From positions 19,001,501 to 19,065,500 of the forward strand of contig NW_026947492.1 in assembly GCF_034190915.1 (NCBI RefSeq): a stretch of 64,000 nucleotides of DNA. The letters run 5' to 3'. The position numbers and the translations under genes were made by a program. This document shows, in pieces, positions 1 to 10,620 of this stretch (within the stretch, counting starts at the first letter, position 1; the number at the start of each line of letters is the position of its first letter). Below the pieces are notes generated by a model. It was not told where the DNA came from. It saw only the letters and a list, made by a program, of their open reading frames with translations, and searched no databases. The stretch is from Cavia porcellus (taxonomy: Eukaryota > Chordata > Mammalia > Rodentia > Caviidae).

Positions 1-17
1 ACCATGTTGAGGTAGAA

Positions 18-239
18 TCATTTCCACAGTAAGGTAGAATTCTGAAAAATAAATGTGGGGTTAGGAGGAGTGAAGTTATGAGAGGTGATTACTCCCCCAT
101 CTGAAAGGGTAAAGGGTAAGACGGTAGGTAGGTAAGGCTTGTCTCTGGTATGCATGACGTAGGAGTCTTTAGAAAATATTGTTAAGAATCCTGCTGTAAA
201 AAGAATAAGAAATAGAAACCAGACTAGATAACAAAACAT
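18..239 (-). pseudogene. Possible env start of the endogenous retrovirus (fragment)
   Basis: This is a short open frame of 73 codons. It begins with a hydrophobic stretch like a signal peptide, followed by a hydrophilic part with Asn-X-Ser/Thr sites (for example NFT and NST). It lies just downstream of the integrase-like fragment on the - strand, where env belongs. The match rests on position and composition only; no diagnostic envelope motif is visible before the window edge. Confidence 0.35.
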
Positions 240-363
240 GACAGCCTGAGAGTTGTGGCTTTGAGGTCTTGGTAAGGCAGAGATGAGTAGGCAAAAGGAT
301 GGTTAGATCTAGGGCCTAAGTGATATGAAACCAGGATGGCAGTCTAGCAACTTTGATCACTGT

Positions 364-552
364 TTAGGTTACCAAGAATATCAGGTATGGGTCGCTGTAA
401 CCTGGTGTAGTCCTTGGAATGATTTGCTGTAACAGAACTTTAGCAAGTATATCAGCAGTCTCCCTGGTTGTGTGAAAGGCTTTTATGTATCCTGAAAAAG
501 TATAAACAAAGTGAGAAAACAAAATGTATCTGTCAGTCTTGACCAGGGTCAC
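364..552 (-). pseudogene. Retroviral integrase core fragment (pol)
   Basis: The 62-codon frame contains the pattern VYTFSGYIKAF followed by TRETADILAKVLLQQIIPR. This is the conserved region around the first catalytic Asp of class I retroviral integrases, where the family has a V-D-T-F-S-G-type motif. Here the catalytic Asp position reads Tyr, so the copy is inactive even apart from its stops. It overlaps the end of the protease-like frame by four bases, which implies that most of pol between them is deleted. Confidence 0.7.
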
Positions 553-941
553 CTGAGAAATTGGTCAATAAGAAAGGAAGGGGGTGGTTTTATATCACTG
601 AGGAGAGGTTTACTAGCGATAACAGGTGTAAGCTGTTGAGGCCTCAGTGTGTCTAAGTCAGCCTGTATAAACACAAGGGAATGAAAAATATTTTTAATAT
701 TTAGGAATGAAGAGTGAGTGGTGGAGGAAAGATTTGGCACCACTGGGTGGATTGGGAAGAAGCAGTCTGGAACCTTCACGAAATAATGCCTGTTTATAAA
801 TGGCATAGGTTGACCCTCAATACCTCCTAGAGGTCGAGGACTTATTATAGCGGCCTGAAAACTCAGGAAGAACTCTGTATATATGGCCTCTATGTCCACT
901 GAGACTTTTAGTGGGACTTGGACTCTGAGTCGGACACCCAT
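549..941 (-). pseudogene. Retroviral protease-like fragment (pro-pol)
   Basis: This 130-codon frame shows a run resembling a class I retroviral aspartic protease. A D-x-x-A-x-Y segment near the start sits where D-T/S-G-A is expected (here DIEAIY, so the catalytic triad is lost). A Gly-Ile-Glu-Gly-Gln-Pro stretch sits where family members have V-G-V-x-G-x-P, and a hydrophobic VVP segment follows. The downstream part does not align convincingly to reverse transcriptase. It lies between the zinc knuckle (upstream on the - strand) and the integrase fragment. Confidence 0.5.
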
Positions 942-1129
942 AAAGGGGGCTATTGTTGGCCCTGAGCCCCATCAGTCTTTAACAGCAAGTCTAAGCAGAT
1001 CTGTCGGTGATGAATCTGGCAGTGTTGGCATTTCCTGTGAGGGCTGGAAGTTAGGATGGCTTACCGACTCTCTGGTGACTAGGACAGTCCAGTAGCCCTG
1101 GGGTAAGGTCTCAAAGAATGCCAGGATGG

Positions 1130-1178
1130 GGCACTCTCTTGCCCAATGTCTTCTGTTGCATTTGAGGCATTGTCCATG
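1130..1178 (-). pseudogene. gag nucleocapsid zinc-knuckle remnant
   Basis: On the - strand one frame reads CLKCNRRHWAREC. This is a near match to the retroviral C-X2-C-X4-H-X4-C knuckle, with one residue missing between the second Cys and the His. It is followed by a run leading into the protease-like frame, as expected at a gag-pol border. A 14-bp poly(G) tract lies just beside it on the + strand. Confidence 0.55.
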
Positions 1179-1647
1179 GGGGGGGGGGGGGCTCAGGCAG
1201 CTCCATCTTGTGTCGGTTTACCTGTCTCAGAACTCCAAGTGTCACAAGTGTTATTATTATTTTTGTTGTTGAAAACATGAAAAGCCATATTAAGAAGGTC
1301 TCTGTGGAGTTTGAAGGTCAAGTTTTGCCTTTTTGTTTGGGATTTGGACTACAGTATAATGTATCTGTAGAATTAAGTAAGTATGCAGGACTCAAATATA
1401 ATCAACAGGGTATTTATAATTTTAGTAATGGCTTCTCATAAGGAGGACAGGTCCAGAGAATTTTAGGAACTGACATGTTATTTATGTCATATATATGAGT
1501 ATCTCTTTATGTTATTAAAATGTCTAATGCCATCTGCATCTGATTTTTAGATGGCCTGTTTAACTTTTACCTTTTTATTTAGGACAGAAATCAGCTACGG
1601 TGTTATTTAATATCAGTTGAATATAGTTAATTATGGCTCTGTGGAGA

Positions 1648-1809
1648 AAGGAATTCATAAGTACCTCTTAATTTCAGTTGCTAAACAGGAGATCAGTGAC
1701 AATACAGTATAATATAGGCAGTAAGCTTAACACAGAACACCATGGTGGTTTATAGCAAAAGGAATTCATAAATACCTCTTAATTTTAGTTGTTAAACGTT
1801 TAGGAGATT
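1648..1809. repeat. Direct repeat, two copies, 111-bp spacing
   Basis: A block of about 48 bp starting AAGGAATTCATAA and continuing into TACCTCTTAATTT occurs at 1648-1696 and again at 1759-1809 with a few mismatches. It lies in the internal part of the retroviral block and looks like a local tandem duplication. Confidence 0.6.
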
Positions 1810-1929
1810 ATTGAAGGCTTTAATTGATAAACAAGGCTGGTAAAATTACCAGGTGGCCACTATCCTGTTTATCAGTCAAAGTCTTGTCTATTGCTGGGTT
1901 ATTTAACCTTGATTAAATGGTTTGAGAAT

Positions 1930-2350
1930 GTAAAAAAAAAAATAGCATCTCTGAGCTGAGCCACCAAGCTGCTGTTCATCTGTGTTTGTGGTCCAGCAGA
2001 GCATGCCCAGCATGGGGGCAGGGCACCCAGAGTGAAGGCGGGGCGAGTGCCGGGACATAGCGCATGGGCAGGCTGGGACTGCCCCTGGAAACGAACACAG
2101 GGCGGCAGCAGCCACGGTGGTGGCAGAAGTGGCAGGTGTGCGCATGGGGGGTAGGGCTGGGAGGCAGAGTTGGGAGGCAGCTTGAAGCTGGGACCCTACA
2201 TGCTGGCGGACAGACAGACTGACGGACTGACACGGAGCTGAGCCGCCACATGGAGCTGGAACTGCTCTCGGGGCATGCGGATTAGGGCACGGCATTAGAG
2301 CACGGACCTAGAGCACTCATGACAGCCGAGATACCATGCGGAGTTGGGAC
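1930..2350. other. GC-rich block inside the retroviral region, unassigned
   Basis: This stretch is clearly richer in G and C than its flanks, follows an 11-bp A tract, and carries several CpGs. Two overlapping - strand frames (130 and 91 codons) are low-complexity Pro/Ala/Ser/Cys and resemble no family I know. It may be gag or leader sequence of the retrovirus or a separate insertion. Confidence 0.4.
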
Positions 2351-2798
2351 ATGGGGTGAAAGCTTAAAGCTGCAGTATCTCTAAACACTGTTTGGGCACA
2401 CTTCCCATCTCAGCGGGGAATGGGTCGGCGCACGACAGGGGGAAGGAAAGCAGTGAGGAAGCAAAGGGATGCTAGTGGGAAAGGACATACATTCTCAAAA
2501 CAAAGGCTTAAAGATAGAGAGTTTTGTAAACTTGTTGTCAGTGTGATAAGCTATAAATAGGTAGTTTTTTGGGGGGACAGGAAGTGATCTCCAAGGTAAA
2601 ATCTGGTGTGGGGTCTGGCCCACAGAGTTATAGTCAGATGAGGCAACGGACCGTAAGTATAAGTCGTCACTTTTTACTCTAGGCTGATCGGTATTGTATG
2701 GTTCTAAAGCTTGTAATAATTGGCCATCACCAATACATATGAGTGGATTTCACGTGGGTTTAGTAACAGCTCTGCCCATGAGAACTTAAAAAGCTCTG

Positions 2799-2942
2799 AA
2801 GGACGTGAGAGTCTCGCAGTGTAGACACAGGCTGGCCCAGGAAAACTCTGCCTTGGGCTATCCGAACCCAAAGGACGTGAGAGTCTCCCAGAGTGGACAC
2901 AGGTTGGCCCAGAAGGACTCTGCCTTGGGCTATCTAAGGACT
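2799..2942. repeat. 72-bp tandem duplication in the retroviral leader
   Basis: Two head-to-tail copies of 72 bp, 2799-2870 and 2871-2942, both begin AAGGACGTGAGAGTCTC and both contain CTCTGCCTTGGGCTATC. They lie between the primer-binding site and gag on the - strand, where leaders of such elements often carry duplications. Confidence 0.8.
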
Positions 2943-3182
2943 TGATAGTGTCATGCAAACCCACAGAAAAGGGGAGAAAACCCGCCTGGGGTCTGGCCCA
3001 GTGGCAATCTCAGCGGGGGGTTGCTCACCTGTGGTAAATTGGGTCGGTGTTGTTTGCGAACTGGCAGTGACAAGTTTACAGCTCCTGAGTGTAGAAGTGA
3101 GGAATTAATGCAAGATGCAGTCCGGTCTTGGTCCTGAACAGCAGGGGACTCAAACTGGGAGGGCCCAGGAGTCTCTCGGCTA

Positions 3183-3200
3183 TTCCCAGTCAGGGAACCA
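3183..3200 (-). promoter_or_regulatory. Primer-binding site, tRNA-Glu type
   Basis: On the - strand the 18 bases read TGGTTCCCTGACTGGGAA. This matches the complement of the 3' end of tRNA-Glu at all but one position. It begins two bases after the LTR's terminal CA, the normal spacing. Confidence 0.8.
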
Positions 3201-3202
3201 TA

Positions 3203-3539
3203 TGATAGAACTGTGGGGGACTGGTGGCGGCTGAAAAGATAAGAAGTATAAAATATAAATGACCTTTATTTTGAGAATTTGGGGAGAGACACCCCCAATC
3301 CCCTGGGGCGCACCATCTCCCCGAGGGGTTGGCAATCTCTCCGTGGAACACGTGGAGTGGAGGCATATAAGTAGCCTAGATTTGGGGTGGAACCTAAGGG
3401 GCATTAGTGATGCACAGGTAGCCCATTGGTATTCTTTTGGTGCCATAGGTAAATTCCTAGGGGTGGGGGAGATGGAGCTCCTTGGTTCTGCCTGAGGCTT
3501 TGCCAGCTACAGTGTCCTGTCTGAGTCAAAACTCTTTCA
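3203..3539 (-). mobile_element. 5' LTR of the endogenous retrovirus (337 bp)
   Basis: On the - strand it starts TGAAAGAGTTTTG and ends TATCA. It has a TATA-like box (CTTATATGC) and an AATAAA polyadenylation signal (within CAAAATAAAGG). It is homologous to 5929-6228 (+) and 7526-7862 (-) and equals the latter in length. Confidence 0.8.
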
Positions 3540-5215
3540 TTCAGGTTTCATTGGAGTGTTGGCACTTTGTGATAGATAAATAAATACATGGGTTTGGGTT
3601 TGCCCTTTGGATACACAGCCTCTGAAAGTTTTACTGTCACTGTCGCCACATTGCGTGGCTACTATAGCAGATTAACCGAAGGAATCCAGGTTCGCCCAGG
3701 TTCACAGTCTGGGTCTTTGCCCACCTCACACTAAGTCATCCCGTGTAGAAGTCCTCTGCCCAGACACTCCAGCCTCCGCCCCGTGCAGTTTCTCCCTAGC
3801 ACGCGCTCTCTGATTAAGCTCAGGATGTAAGGCGGACTCACTGTGCCCACTTCTGGTAACCCTACTATTGTGGAAGATATTTTTGTTTTTGTTCCTTAAG
3901 CTTACATTCAAACAGTGCTGCAAGCTTCCTGACCCTAAGTTCAATTTGACCTAACAGCAAGAGCGCTCAGGAGGCCAACGCCAGGCCGAGAATTTACTGC
4001 TGTGTGGAACATCGCCTGGGAAACAAGGAATGTGTGTGAGGCTTTGTGCTCCAGGGAGGCCCGCCGGCTCCTCCCGCAGCCTCTAAATGACAGGCAGATT
4101 AGCAGCTCACTTTGCAACAAAACAGGCTTTTTGTAGACTGGTCTGTAAGGAACACTCCCACCCCCATTCCCCCACCCCTCATTTATTCCTTTTGTTTTTC
4201 TTTCTAAAGTTCTCCTAGGCAGCCTGCTCTGAACTGCTTCTGAGAAACTCCAAATAAAAAGTGAAGTAGGGTCAAAATGTGCCTCCTACCCTTCCCAGGC
4301 CTTTACCCTGAACATGAGTGTTGCCTGGAGATTTCAATAAACACGCAGAGTCACTCGGAGGGAAAGACTTGGTGGAGACATTCGTCTTTAAACCATGTGG
4401 GGCTTGTTGGGAGACACCTATGATCCCAGGTGTTTGTGGGGTTCTGGATGAATTTTTAGGAGGCAGAGAGAAAGTGCCCCCATTTCCATACTGGAAAAAG
4501 AACTAGCAAAGCATGGTATGCCAGGAGTAAATATTTGATTTCTGAACAGAGTTCCCACTCCCCTCTGAAACTGAGAGGAACTCAGGCAGAAGTCCAGGGT
4601 GGCTAAGCGTGCCCTACTCAGCATTTCTCCAGAGGAACAGAGAACAGATTAATTGGCCTTAAAGGGCTGGAAAGATGCAGCTTGTGCTGACCTATTTAAG
4701 ACGCCTCGAGGACATTCCGATCGCCTGCCAATGACATGCTGCACTAATTCAGTGAAGCGACCGATGACGTCTGAATGGCTCCGTTGCTTCCCTTCTCTTT
4801 GGTCTTCAGACAGTGTCCACCCATCCACCGTGTCCCTGGGGAAGATTCGCGCTGGTCTCCCTTCTCATCCTCCTTCTGAAGAGGGAGTTACAGAGATGGA
4901 AATTAGCTGGCGGGCATCCAGTGACTACTGTGTGAAGAGCACACTGTGTTCCAGAGTTTAAGAATGAGGGGTGTGGGGGTGGGAGAAGGCGGGACATTGC
5001 TCAAAAGCAGTTGCTGGGGGGGAGGGGGGGCTACAGCTTAGTGGTTGAGGTGTGCTTGGCTTGGGTGAGGTGCTAGGTGCATCCCCAGCCTGCAAAACCT
5101 GAGCAAGTAACCATCAGCATTGTGAGCTTCAGGATAGTCAGGGAAGCTGCCTCGGAATCCAAGCAAGTATTGCCTTTTATAAATTACTTTTTACGTTATT
5201 ATTTTAATCTACTGA
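3540..5215. other. Intergenic, no recognised gene
   Basis: Mostly unique-looking sequence with scattered CpGs near 3720-4090. Short open frames of up to 102 codons show no family resemblance and no codon pattern. A weak, diverged ID-like SINE is visible at about 5028-5100 (+). I see no splice-bounded exon. Confidence 0.5.
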
Positions 5216-5350
5216 CTCTGTGGTAGGGTTTTTCCCCCTTCGTTTTGAGAAGGAACATAAAGCTCAAGCGTAAGGAACCTGCTTAAAGTCACACATTTTG
5301 TAAATTGGCCCAATCCAGACCCCACCTGCACTGCCTGATCTAGTGCTCAT
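5216..5350 (+). repeat. MIR SINE, old and diverged
   Basis: The segment follows the MIR pattern: a GAGAAGGAACATAAAGCTCA stretch, then a CTTAAAGTCACACA box, then a diverged CCAATCCAGACC segment and TAGTGCTCA. MIRs predate the placental radiation. Confidence 0.7.
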
Positions 5351-5654
5351 ATTGTGTTGCTAAAAGAAGTTGCCTTAGCCAGGCCCAGAAATAAGATAGT
5401 AGATGAGGAAAAAGTAGCACAATGTGAAGGATAAAGGGAACAAGGCAGCCAGTAGGAGCTCAGGAAACAAAGCCTAATCAGCAAAAGAATGATGGAATAT
5501 TCCCTGTGTGGAGGCCGGAAGACTCAGAGGCTGAATTTGTGATACAATGTATGTTAAAAACAAGATTTTTTAAAAAGAATGCCCCAGCTAAGTTGGTAGG
5601 GGAGATAATCTTGAAAACAGGCCCAAATTTCCTTTTCTTATGTTTCCTTTCCTT

Positions 5655-5815
5655 TTCTGTTTCAAGTGTTTTGAGCCAGGGTTTTGCTATGTATATCACA
5701 GAGGCCCAGGACTCACTATCTTGCCCAGGCTGGCCTCAGACTTGCAGTGATCCTCCTGCCTCAGCCTTTGGCATTCTGGGACTACAGATATGCATGAACC
5801 GCCACACCCAGCCTG
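5655..5815 (-). repeat. B1-like SINE
   Basis: Reads antisense as TTTTGAGCCAGGGTTTTGCT, then GATCCTCCTGCCTCAGCC and a CCACACCCAGCC end. This is the 7SL-derived B1 pattern on the - strand. Confidence 0.8.
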
Positions 5816-5928
5816 AAATTTCAGTGCTTGCTGCAGTATTTACAGGCTTTGACTTTGTTTAGTTTACAGATCCGGGCTACAGACATGCTTTTAAGATTCT
5901 GGGTCTGGTTTGCTGCCCAAGAAGTTAA

Positions 5929-6228
5929 TGAAAGCATTTTGCCCTAAATGAGCCGCTGTAGTGGGAGGCGCTGGGAGGGGAAAGGTCAGCTTCCCCACCC
6001 CTAAGCAATTTACCTGTGGCACAAATGAATTCCAATGGGCTACCTGTGCAACAGTAATGCCCCTTTGGCTCCACCCCAAATCTAAGCTACATGTATGCCT
6101 CCACACTACGTGTCCAGCAGAGAGAAAGCCAGACCCCCGAGGTCATGGAGTCTCTCTCCGCCTTCTTAAGATAAAGGCCACTTTTATCTCATATTTCTAT
6201 CTTTTTAGCCGTGCAGAAAATTCTATCA
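5929..6228 (+). mobile_element. Solo LTR of the same ERV family, with 5-bp target duplication
   Basis: Starts TGAAAGCATTTTG and ends ATTCTATCA. It is flanked by GTTAA at 5924-5928 and 6229-6233. It is the inverse-orientation homologue of 3203-3539. The polyadenylation signal is changed (AAGATAAAGG). No internal retroviral sequence adjoins either end. Confidence 0.8.
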
Positions 6229-6233
6229 GTTAA

Positions 6234-6490
6234 GGAATGTGATCTGGCAAAATCCTTCATTGGTGAGAGAAGTTCAACTGCACTGTATGAAGCAAAAGGG
6301 GAGAATTTTTTGCACTGTGTAACAAAAATTTGGAGAAGGAAGAAGTTTGGAGGAAAGGGAGGAAAGAGGGTAAAAAAGGAACTAAGATGTGCTGTGTACC
6401 TGCCCCCAACTTCCCCCATGAGTGTAATCATTATATACTGCAAAGATATACTAATACAAATAAAAATAAAGATGATTAAAAAAACATGGA
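6234..6490 (+). mobile_element. L1 3' end fragment
   Basis: Sequence resembling the rodent L1 3' untranslated end: a purine-rich GGAAAGGGAGGAAAGAGGG part, then a CATGAGTGTAATCATTATAT stretch and a terminal A-rich run. Similar ends lie at 15700-15880, 26560-26765 and (inverted) 30970-31110. Confidence 0.5.
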
Positions 6491-6688
6491 CGTTTGGAGG
6501 AAGAAGAATCCTTGGAAATTAGACACTAAAGGGCCCTCCTGGTTGCTGTACACTAGCAAAAAGAGCTTCGTCACCCTTTGTTATGTTTGCCAATGCCCAA
6601 GTTATATGACCAAATTACTTGTTAATTCCCTTCGCAAACGCAACTATTTTCTGCAACCGGACACCCGGGGCACCGACCACATTGTTAT

Positions 6689-6716
6689 AAAATAGCTGTA
6701 GTTCAGTACTGATGAG

Positions 6717-6763
<47 letters not shown>

Positions 6764-6771
6764 GCTGTAGT
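6689..6771 (+). mobile_element. Minimal poly(A) retro-insertion with 14-bp target duplication
   Basis: AAAATAGCTGTAGT occurs at 6689-6702 and 6758-6771. Between the copies lie only about 17 nt (TCAGTACTGATGAGAGT) and about 40 A residues. This is the signature of an extremely 5'-truncated L1-mediated insertion whose source cannot be told from 17 nt. Confidence 0.8.
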
Positions 6772-7525
6772 GCCTCATACTGTTCTGTATGTGCCATCTT
6801 CCTGGGTGACCTAGTTGATGTATTAATCATTGCTCTCCTCTGCAAAAGATTGTAAATTTCTGGGAATCTGACCTGATTGATATGTTAACCATTGGTCCCC
6901 TCCACAAAGGACAGATATTATCTAAAATTAAGTGCTAAAATTAGCTGACAAAAGATTGTCAATTCCTGTGAAACCTCTCTGTCCTTAAGCAAAGGGAAAC
7001 AAAGGTCTTCTTAATTGTACTTTCTATAAAAGTATGTCAAAATTTTAAGCGAGTTACCCAGCCTTGCAAACTCCAACTGCACTGTGTCCCTGGTGTCAGG
7101 ATAAATAAATCGCACTCCTTTTACTTTAAAAAATATGTTTTGCCCTGTTTTTTGGACACCATTTTGGGGACTCGTTTTTGGGGTACAACACTGGTTATAC
7201 TCATTTATTGCTCCTGTGTCAGCCTCATTTTTCAAACTTTTTATACTTCTGTAATGTGGCTGAGGTTAGTAGATAGATAGTCCTCAGTATCAGTGCTGTC
7301 TGATGTAATTCCCGGGACCACGGAAACAGTCCACATCTGTGCTGTCACATGTGGTAACTGTTAGCTCCCTGTGACTAGTGGGGCTGAGGACATGAATGGT
7401 ACATTTCACTTAATTTTATATAATTTAAATTTAAATAGCCAAACATTGCTAACACTTAAGAGATGGGGCAGTACAGTTTGAGAAAAATCCTTGATGGAGC
7501 TGGGTTTAAAAAGTAACTTGGTAAG

Positions 7526-7862
7526 TGATAGGATTCCAAATGATAGGATTATTTCCAAAAGATGTAAAGTATAAAACAAAAGAGGCCTTTATTCTGAGAA
7601 CATGGAGAGAGATGACCAACACCCCCACCCCCAGTTTGGCGATCTCCACGTGGCATGGCGGGGTCTATAAGTAGCCTAAGCTTAGGGTGGTGCCCTAGGG
7701 CCATTAGAGATGCACAGACGTTTGGCCCCAGGGGTAGATCCCTAAGGGTGGGCAGAGATAGAGTTACAGGTAAATCTCTAGGGGCGGGGGAGACAGGAGC
7801 TCTCTGGTTCCGGCTGAGGCTTTTTCTGGCTACAGTGTCCAATGTGGGCCAAAACCCTTTCA
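7526..7862 (-). mobile_element. Solo LTR of the same ERV family (337 bp)
   Basis: On the - strand it starts TGAAAGGGTTTTGG and ends CCTATCA, with AGAATAAAGG as polyadenylation signal and CTTATAGAC as TATA-like box. Flanks GTAAG (7521-7525) and GTAAA (7863-7867) look like a slightly diverged 5-bp target duplication. No primer-binding site follows, so it is a solo LTR. Confidence 0.75.
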
Positions 7863-7995
7863 GTAAAGGCCTTCAGTCGTGCAAAGCTCCGGATCTATCA
7901 CGGTGGGCAGGAGAAACAGTGGGTCAGGCTGGGCCAACAGCTTCATAATCATGCGATGTGGGCATTACTAGGAGAAATAGGAGAAGGGATGGTTC

Positions 7996-8064
7996 TCCTC
8001 CTCCTCCTGCTCCTCCTCCTCCTCTTCCTGCTCCTCCTCTTCGACTTCCTCCTCCTCCTCCCTC
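7996..8064. repeat. CTC/CCT-rich imperfect trinucleotide tract
   Basis: Imperfect (CTC)n with CTG and CTT variants. Open frames over it on both strands (Leu-rich or Glu-rich) are composition artefacts. Confidence 0.9.
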
Positions 8065-8975
8065 TTTCCTCTGACTCCACCACCGGCTGCTGCCAACTCT
8101 TTTTTACAAAACAAGCAAAGTTTATTGAGGTGATGGCTCAAAGAAAAGCAGGCTCTCACAGGGATGGGAATTTGTTTCCTCCCCTCCCTCTTTCCCTTCC
8201 CTTCTCCTTTCTTCTGGGTAGATTTTTATCTAGGGTTTGTGAAGCAAAACAAAACACAATAATAACAAAAAACCTACACCAGGAAATGAATTAGAGATAT
8301 ACATGTAGAAGGAGAAACAAAATCACTTTATTGAGAATGGATGGAGCATGGGGGAATCAAAATCACTTTATTGGAAAAAGGGAGCTAGGTGTTGGGGTAG
8401 AGGGCGGTCAGAGCTGGAACTCAGGGAGTCTTTGTTTTCAGCCCTTTTATTATGTGGCAAGAAAGAGATGCCCCCTTGAGAGTCATTACCATTTGATTGC
8501 TATTTTGGGCTCTGAGACCCCTGATTTGGCCACTGCTCCTTTCTTTGGCTATGTGTACGTCCTTGGAAAGTGCTTCTGTGGTCCCTCTGTGCTGTCCAGG
8601 TGCTGACCTTGAGATTTGACAGAGCCTGCTACCCTCTCTGCTGGAATCACACTCTGTGTGAGTATAAAGGGTGCTGTGCATTTCAGTGTATTATTAACAC
8701 AGTGAGAAAATAACAAGATAGGCATGCACTTTCATATAGGTGCCTGTTGGTGTGCATTGTATATGCCGACTTTTTACAATAGTATAGGCGCCTCCCCTTC
8801 CACTTCCTTTCTGGGTTTAATTGGAGGAACTGGGAAGCCACAATGTGAGCTGCGCCTTCTTAACAACTCTCTGGGTTTTTCTTAGCTTCTCTCTCCAGCA
8901 GGGCTTTTACTCTTTATTTGCCAGAAACCTCACTGAAGCCCTTTAATTTCTCCTACCTGCCTACTAACTTTCCCC

Positions 8976-9034
8976 ATCTTTCTTTCTTTCTTTGTTTCTT
9001 TCTTTCTTTTTTCTCTTTCTTTCTTTTTTCTCTT

Positions 9035-9066
<32 letters not shown>

Positions 9067-9118
9067 GCTTTCTCCTTTCCTTCCTTCCTTTCTTTCTCCT
9101 TTCCTTCCTTCCTTTCTT
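8976..9118. repeat. TTTC-rich microsatellite
   Basis: Long polypyrimidine tract of TTTC, TTCC and TCTC units with a few interruptions. It adjoins the tail side of an inverted ID-like SINE. Confidence 0.95.
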
Positions 9119-9197
9119 TGAAAGCACTAGGGATTGATTCAGGGCATCACATATACTAGGCAAGTTCTTTACTACTGAGCCTACATCCCCAGCCAAA
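9119..9197 (-). repeat. ID-like tRNA-derived SINE
   Basis: Antisense ID pattern: CACTAGGGATTGATTCAGGG, CTAGGCAAG, then ACTGAGCCTACATCCCCAGCC. The pyrimidine tract before it is its expanded tail. Confidence 0.75.
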
Positions 9198-9249
9198 AAA
9201 TTCACATCTTGACTTCTGTCTCGGTTCCTAAGGATATCATTTTACATAT

Positions 9250-9621
9250 TGTTATGCTTTAGATCTAAAGTGAACCCCCAAAGTCTCACATGCTCAGAGA
9301 TTGGGCTTTAGGAAAGAGATTGGAATGTGGAGTACTATACTCTATGGATTCATTCGTTGATGAGGGTTCATATCTGCATGTGCTGTGAGGGTCTGGGTGA
9401 TGGAGGTGGGTGACTGGGGGTACGGTTTAGGAAGGTACAGTATATCTTTCCCTCTGGCTGTCTTGCTTACAAGCCACCTTGAAGTGACCAGCTTTGCTCT
9501 GCCATGATGTTCATGCCTTAAAGTCACCCAGTTAGGATTTAAACCTCTTGACACTATGAACCAAAGTTAACCTCTCCCTCATCAAGTATTTTGTTCCAGC
9601 AACGCAAAGCTGACCAACACA
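9250..9621 (+). mobile_element. MaLR/ERVL-type solo LTR
   Basis: Starts TGTTATGCTTTAGATCTAA and ends near TGACCAACACA. The order of conserved words (the CCCCCAAAGTCTCACATG start, a central GCC-rich part, an AGTATTTTGTTCCAGCAACG end) is that of mammalian MaLR LTRs. Confidence 0.6.
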
Positions 9622-9994
9622 CATGTGTACCTTCTTACTCCCTCCCCCTCAAATAACCTCTTCAATATCCAGTGTTAACCACATGGTACAGATCTATAAG
9701 TGGACTCAGACAATGTGCCTTGGCCACAGAGAGAAAGCCAAGAGTGTAGATCCAAGCTTGTCTTCAAAGTCTGTTTTCTCTACTTTAGTATGCTGTCCAT
9801 AGAGATCTGAAGTACAGAAAATGTGCCCAATAGTGAATAGCTTTAACAATCTAGCAGGATTCACATATATGAATGGCTCCTATTTCTCAAAATCGTTATC
9901 TTGAGGCACTTGTTACTTATTCTATAAATTTTTTTTGAATTCCTCTTCTGATATTGCTTTTAGAGCCTGTAGTATCTTCTTTATACTTATTTGT

Positions 9995-10095
9995 TTATTT
10001 ATTTGAGACAGGGGCTTGCTATCTAGCTCGGGTTGGCCTTGGACACCTTGCTATCCTCTCAGCTGGGATCATAGGTTTGCTCCCCCCACCCCAGC
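9995..10095 (-). repeat. B1-like SINE
   Basis: Antisense B1: TTTGAGACAGGGGCTTGCTA, GGTTGGCCTTGGAC, then a CAGCTGGGATCATAGG end. Confidence 0.7.
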
Positions 10096-10384
10096 TAAGT
10101 ATCTTTTAATGATTGCAGTTTTAACATTTTAAGTACATTTTAAAATTATTTTATTTTATTTTTATTACATTTTTTTAAAAGGCCAAATTATAACGAATAA
10201 TATTACTTACAAGTCTACATAAGACTACTTCTATTAAAATTAGCTTTATGGTAATTTATGGTACCTTAATGTTATGGTTGATACATTGTATCAACGAGTT
10301 TAACTAAGACACTCAGTAGGGAGCCACAGTTCTTACTTTGTAAACATAGGTATTCTGTGCAAGGAGATTTTGTGATTATTACAC

Positions 10385-10620
10385 CTGACCCAAGGTAGAG
10401 GGTGGAGGGTGGCCTGTCGGAAGGGAGGAAAAGAGGCTGTGGCTGCCTTTGCTCTGGCTGCTGCCTTGAAGTGTCACCCTGGTGCCATGCTACCCTGTCT
10501 TGGGCCAGCTGATTATGGGCTGAAACCTCCACAAACAATGAGCTAAATAAAGCTTTCCTTCCTTCATTTGAGTGTTGAGCATTTCATCCCATCCATGAGA
10601 GAAAAGTAACCAAGACAGTA
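10385..10620 (+). mobile_element. MaLR/ERVL-type LTR fragment
   Basis: Carries the LTR 3' pattern GAGCTAAATAAAGC followed by GTAACCAAGACA, like the MaLR ends at 9621 and about 14045. The 5' part is diverged. Confidence 0.5.

Larger units (their letters stand above)
1..3539 (-). mobile_element. Decayed class I endogenous retrovirus, 5' LTR and internal part
   Basis: Read on the - strand, this block runs in proviral order: LTR (3203-3539), primer-binding site (3183-3200), untranslated leader, a gag nucleocapsid-like zinc knuckle (about 1130-1178), a protease-like frame (941-549), an integrase-like frame (552-364) and a possible env start (239-18). The window edge cuts off the rest, including any 3' LTR. 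Reverse transcriptase and RNase H are not recognisable between the protease-like and integrase-like frames, so pol seems internally deleted. No frame is intact. The tRNA-Glu-type primer site and the gag-pol fragments point to a gammaretrovirus-like (class I) element. This is a fossil, not a functional gene set. Confidence 0.75.

Noticed and set aside
1903..2295. 130- and 91-codon overlapping - strand frames in a GC-rich block
   Set aside because: Low-complexity composition, no family resemblance, and inside a decayed retroviral region. The openness follows from GC richness.
7842..8294. 150-codon + strand frame with a poly-Leu run
   Set aside because: It spans a CTC-rich microsatellite and an LTR end; no gene-like features.
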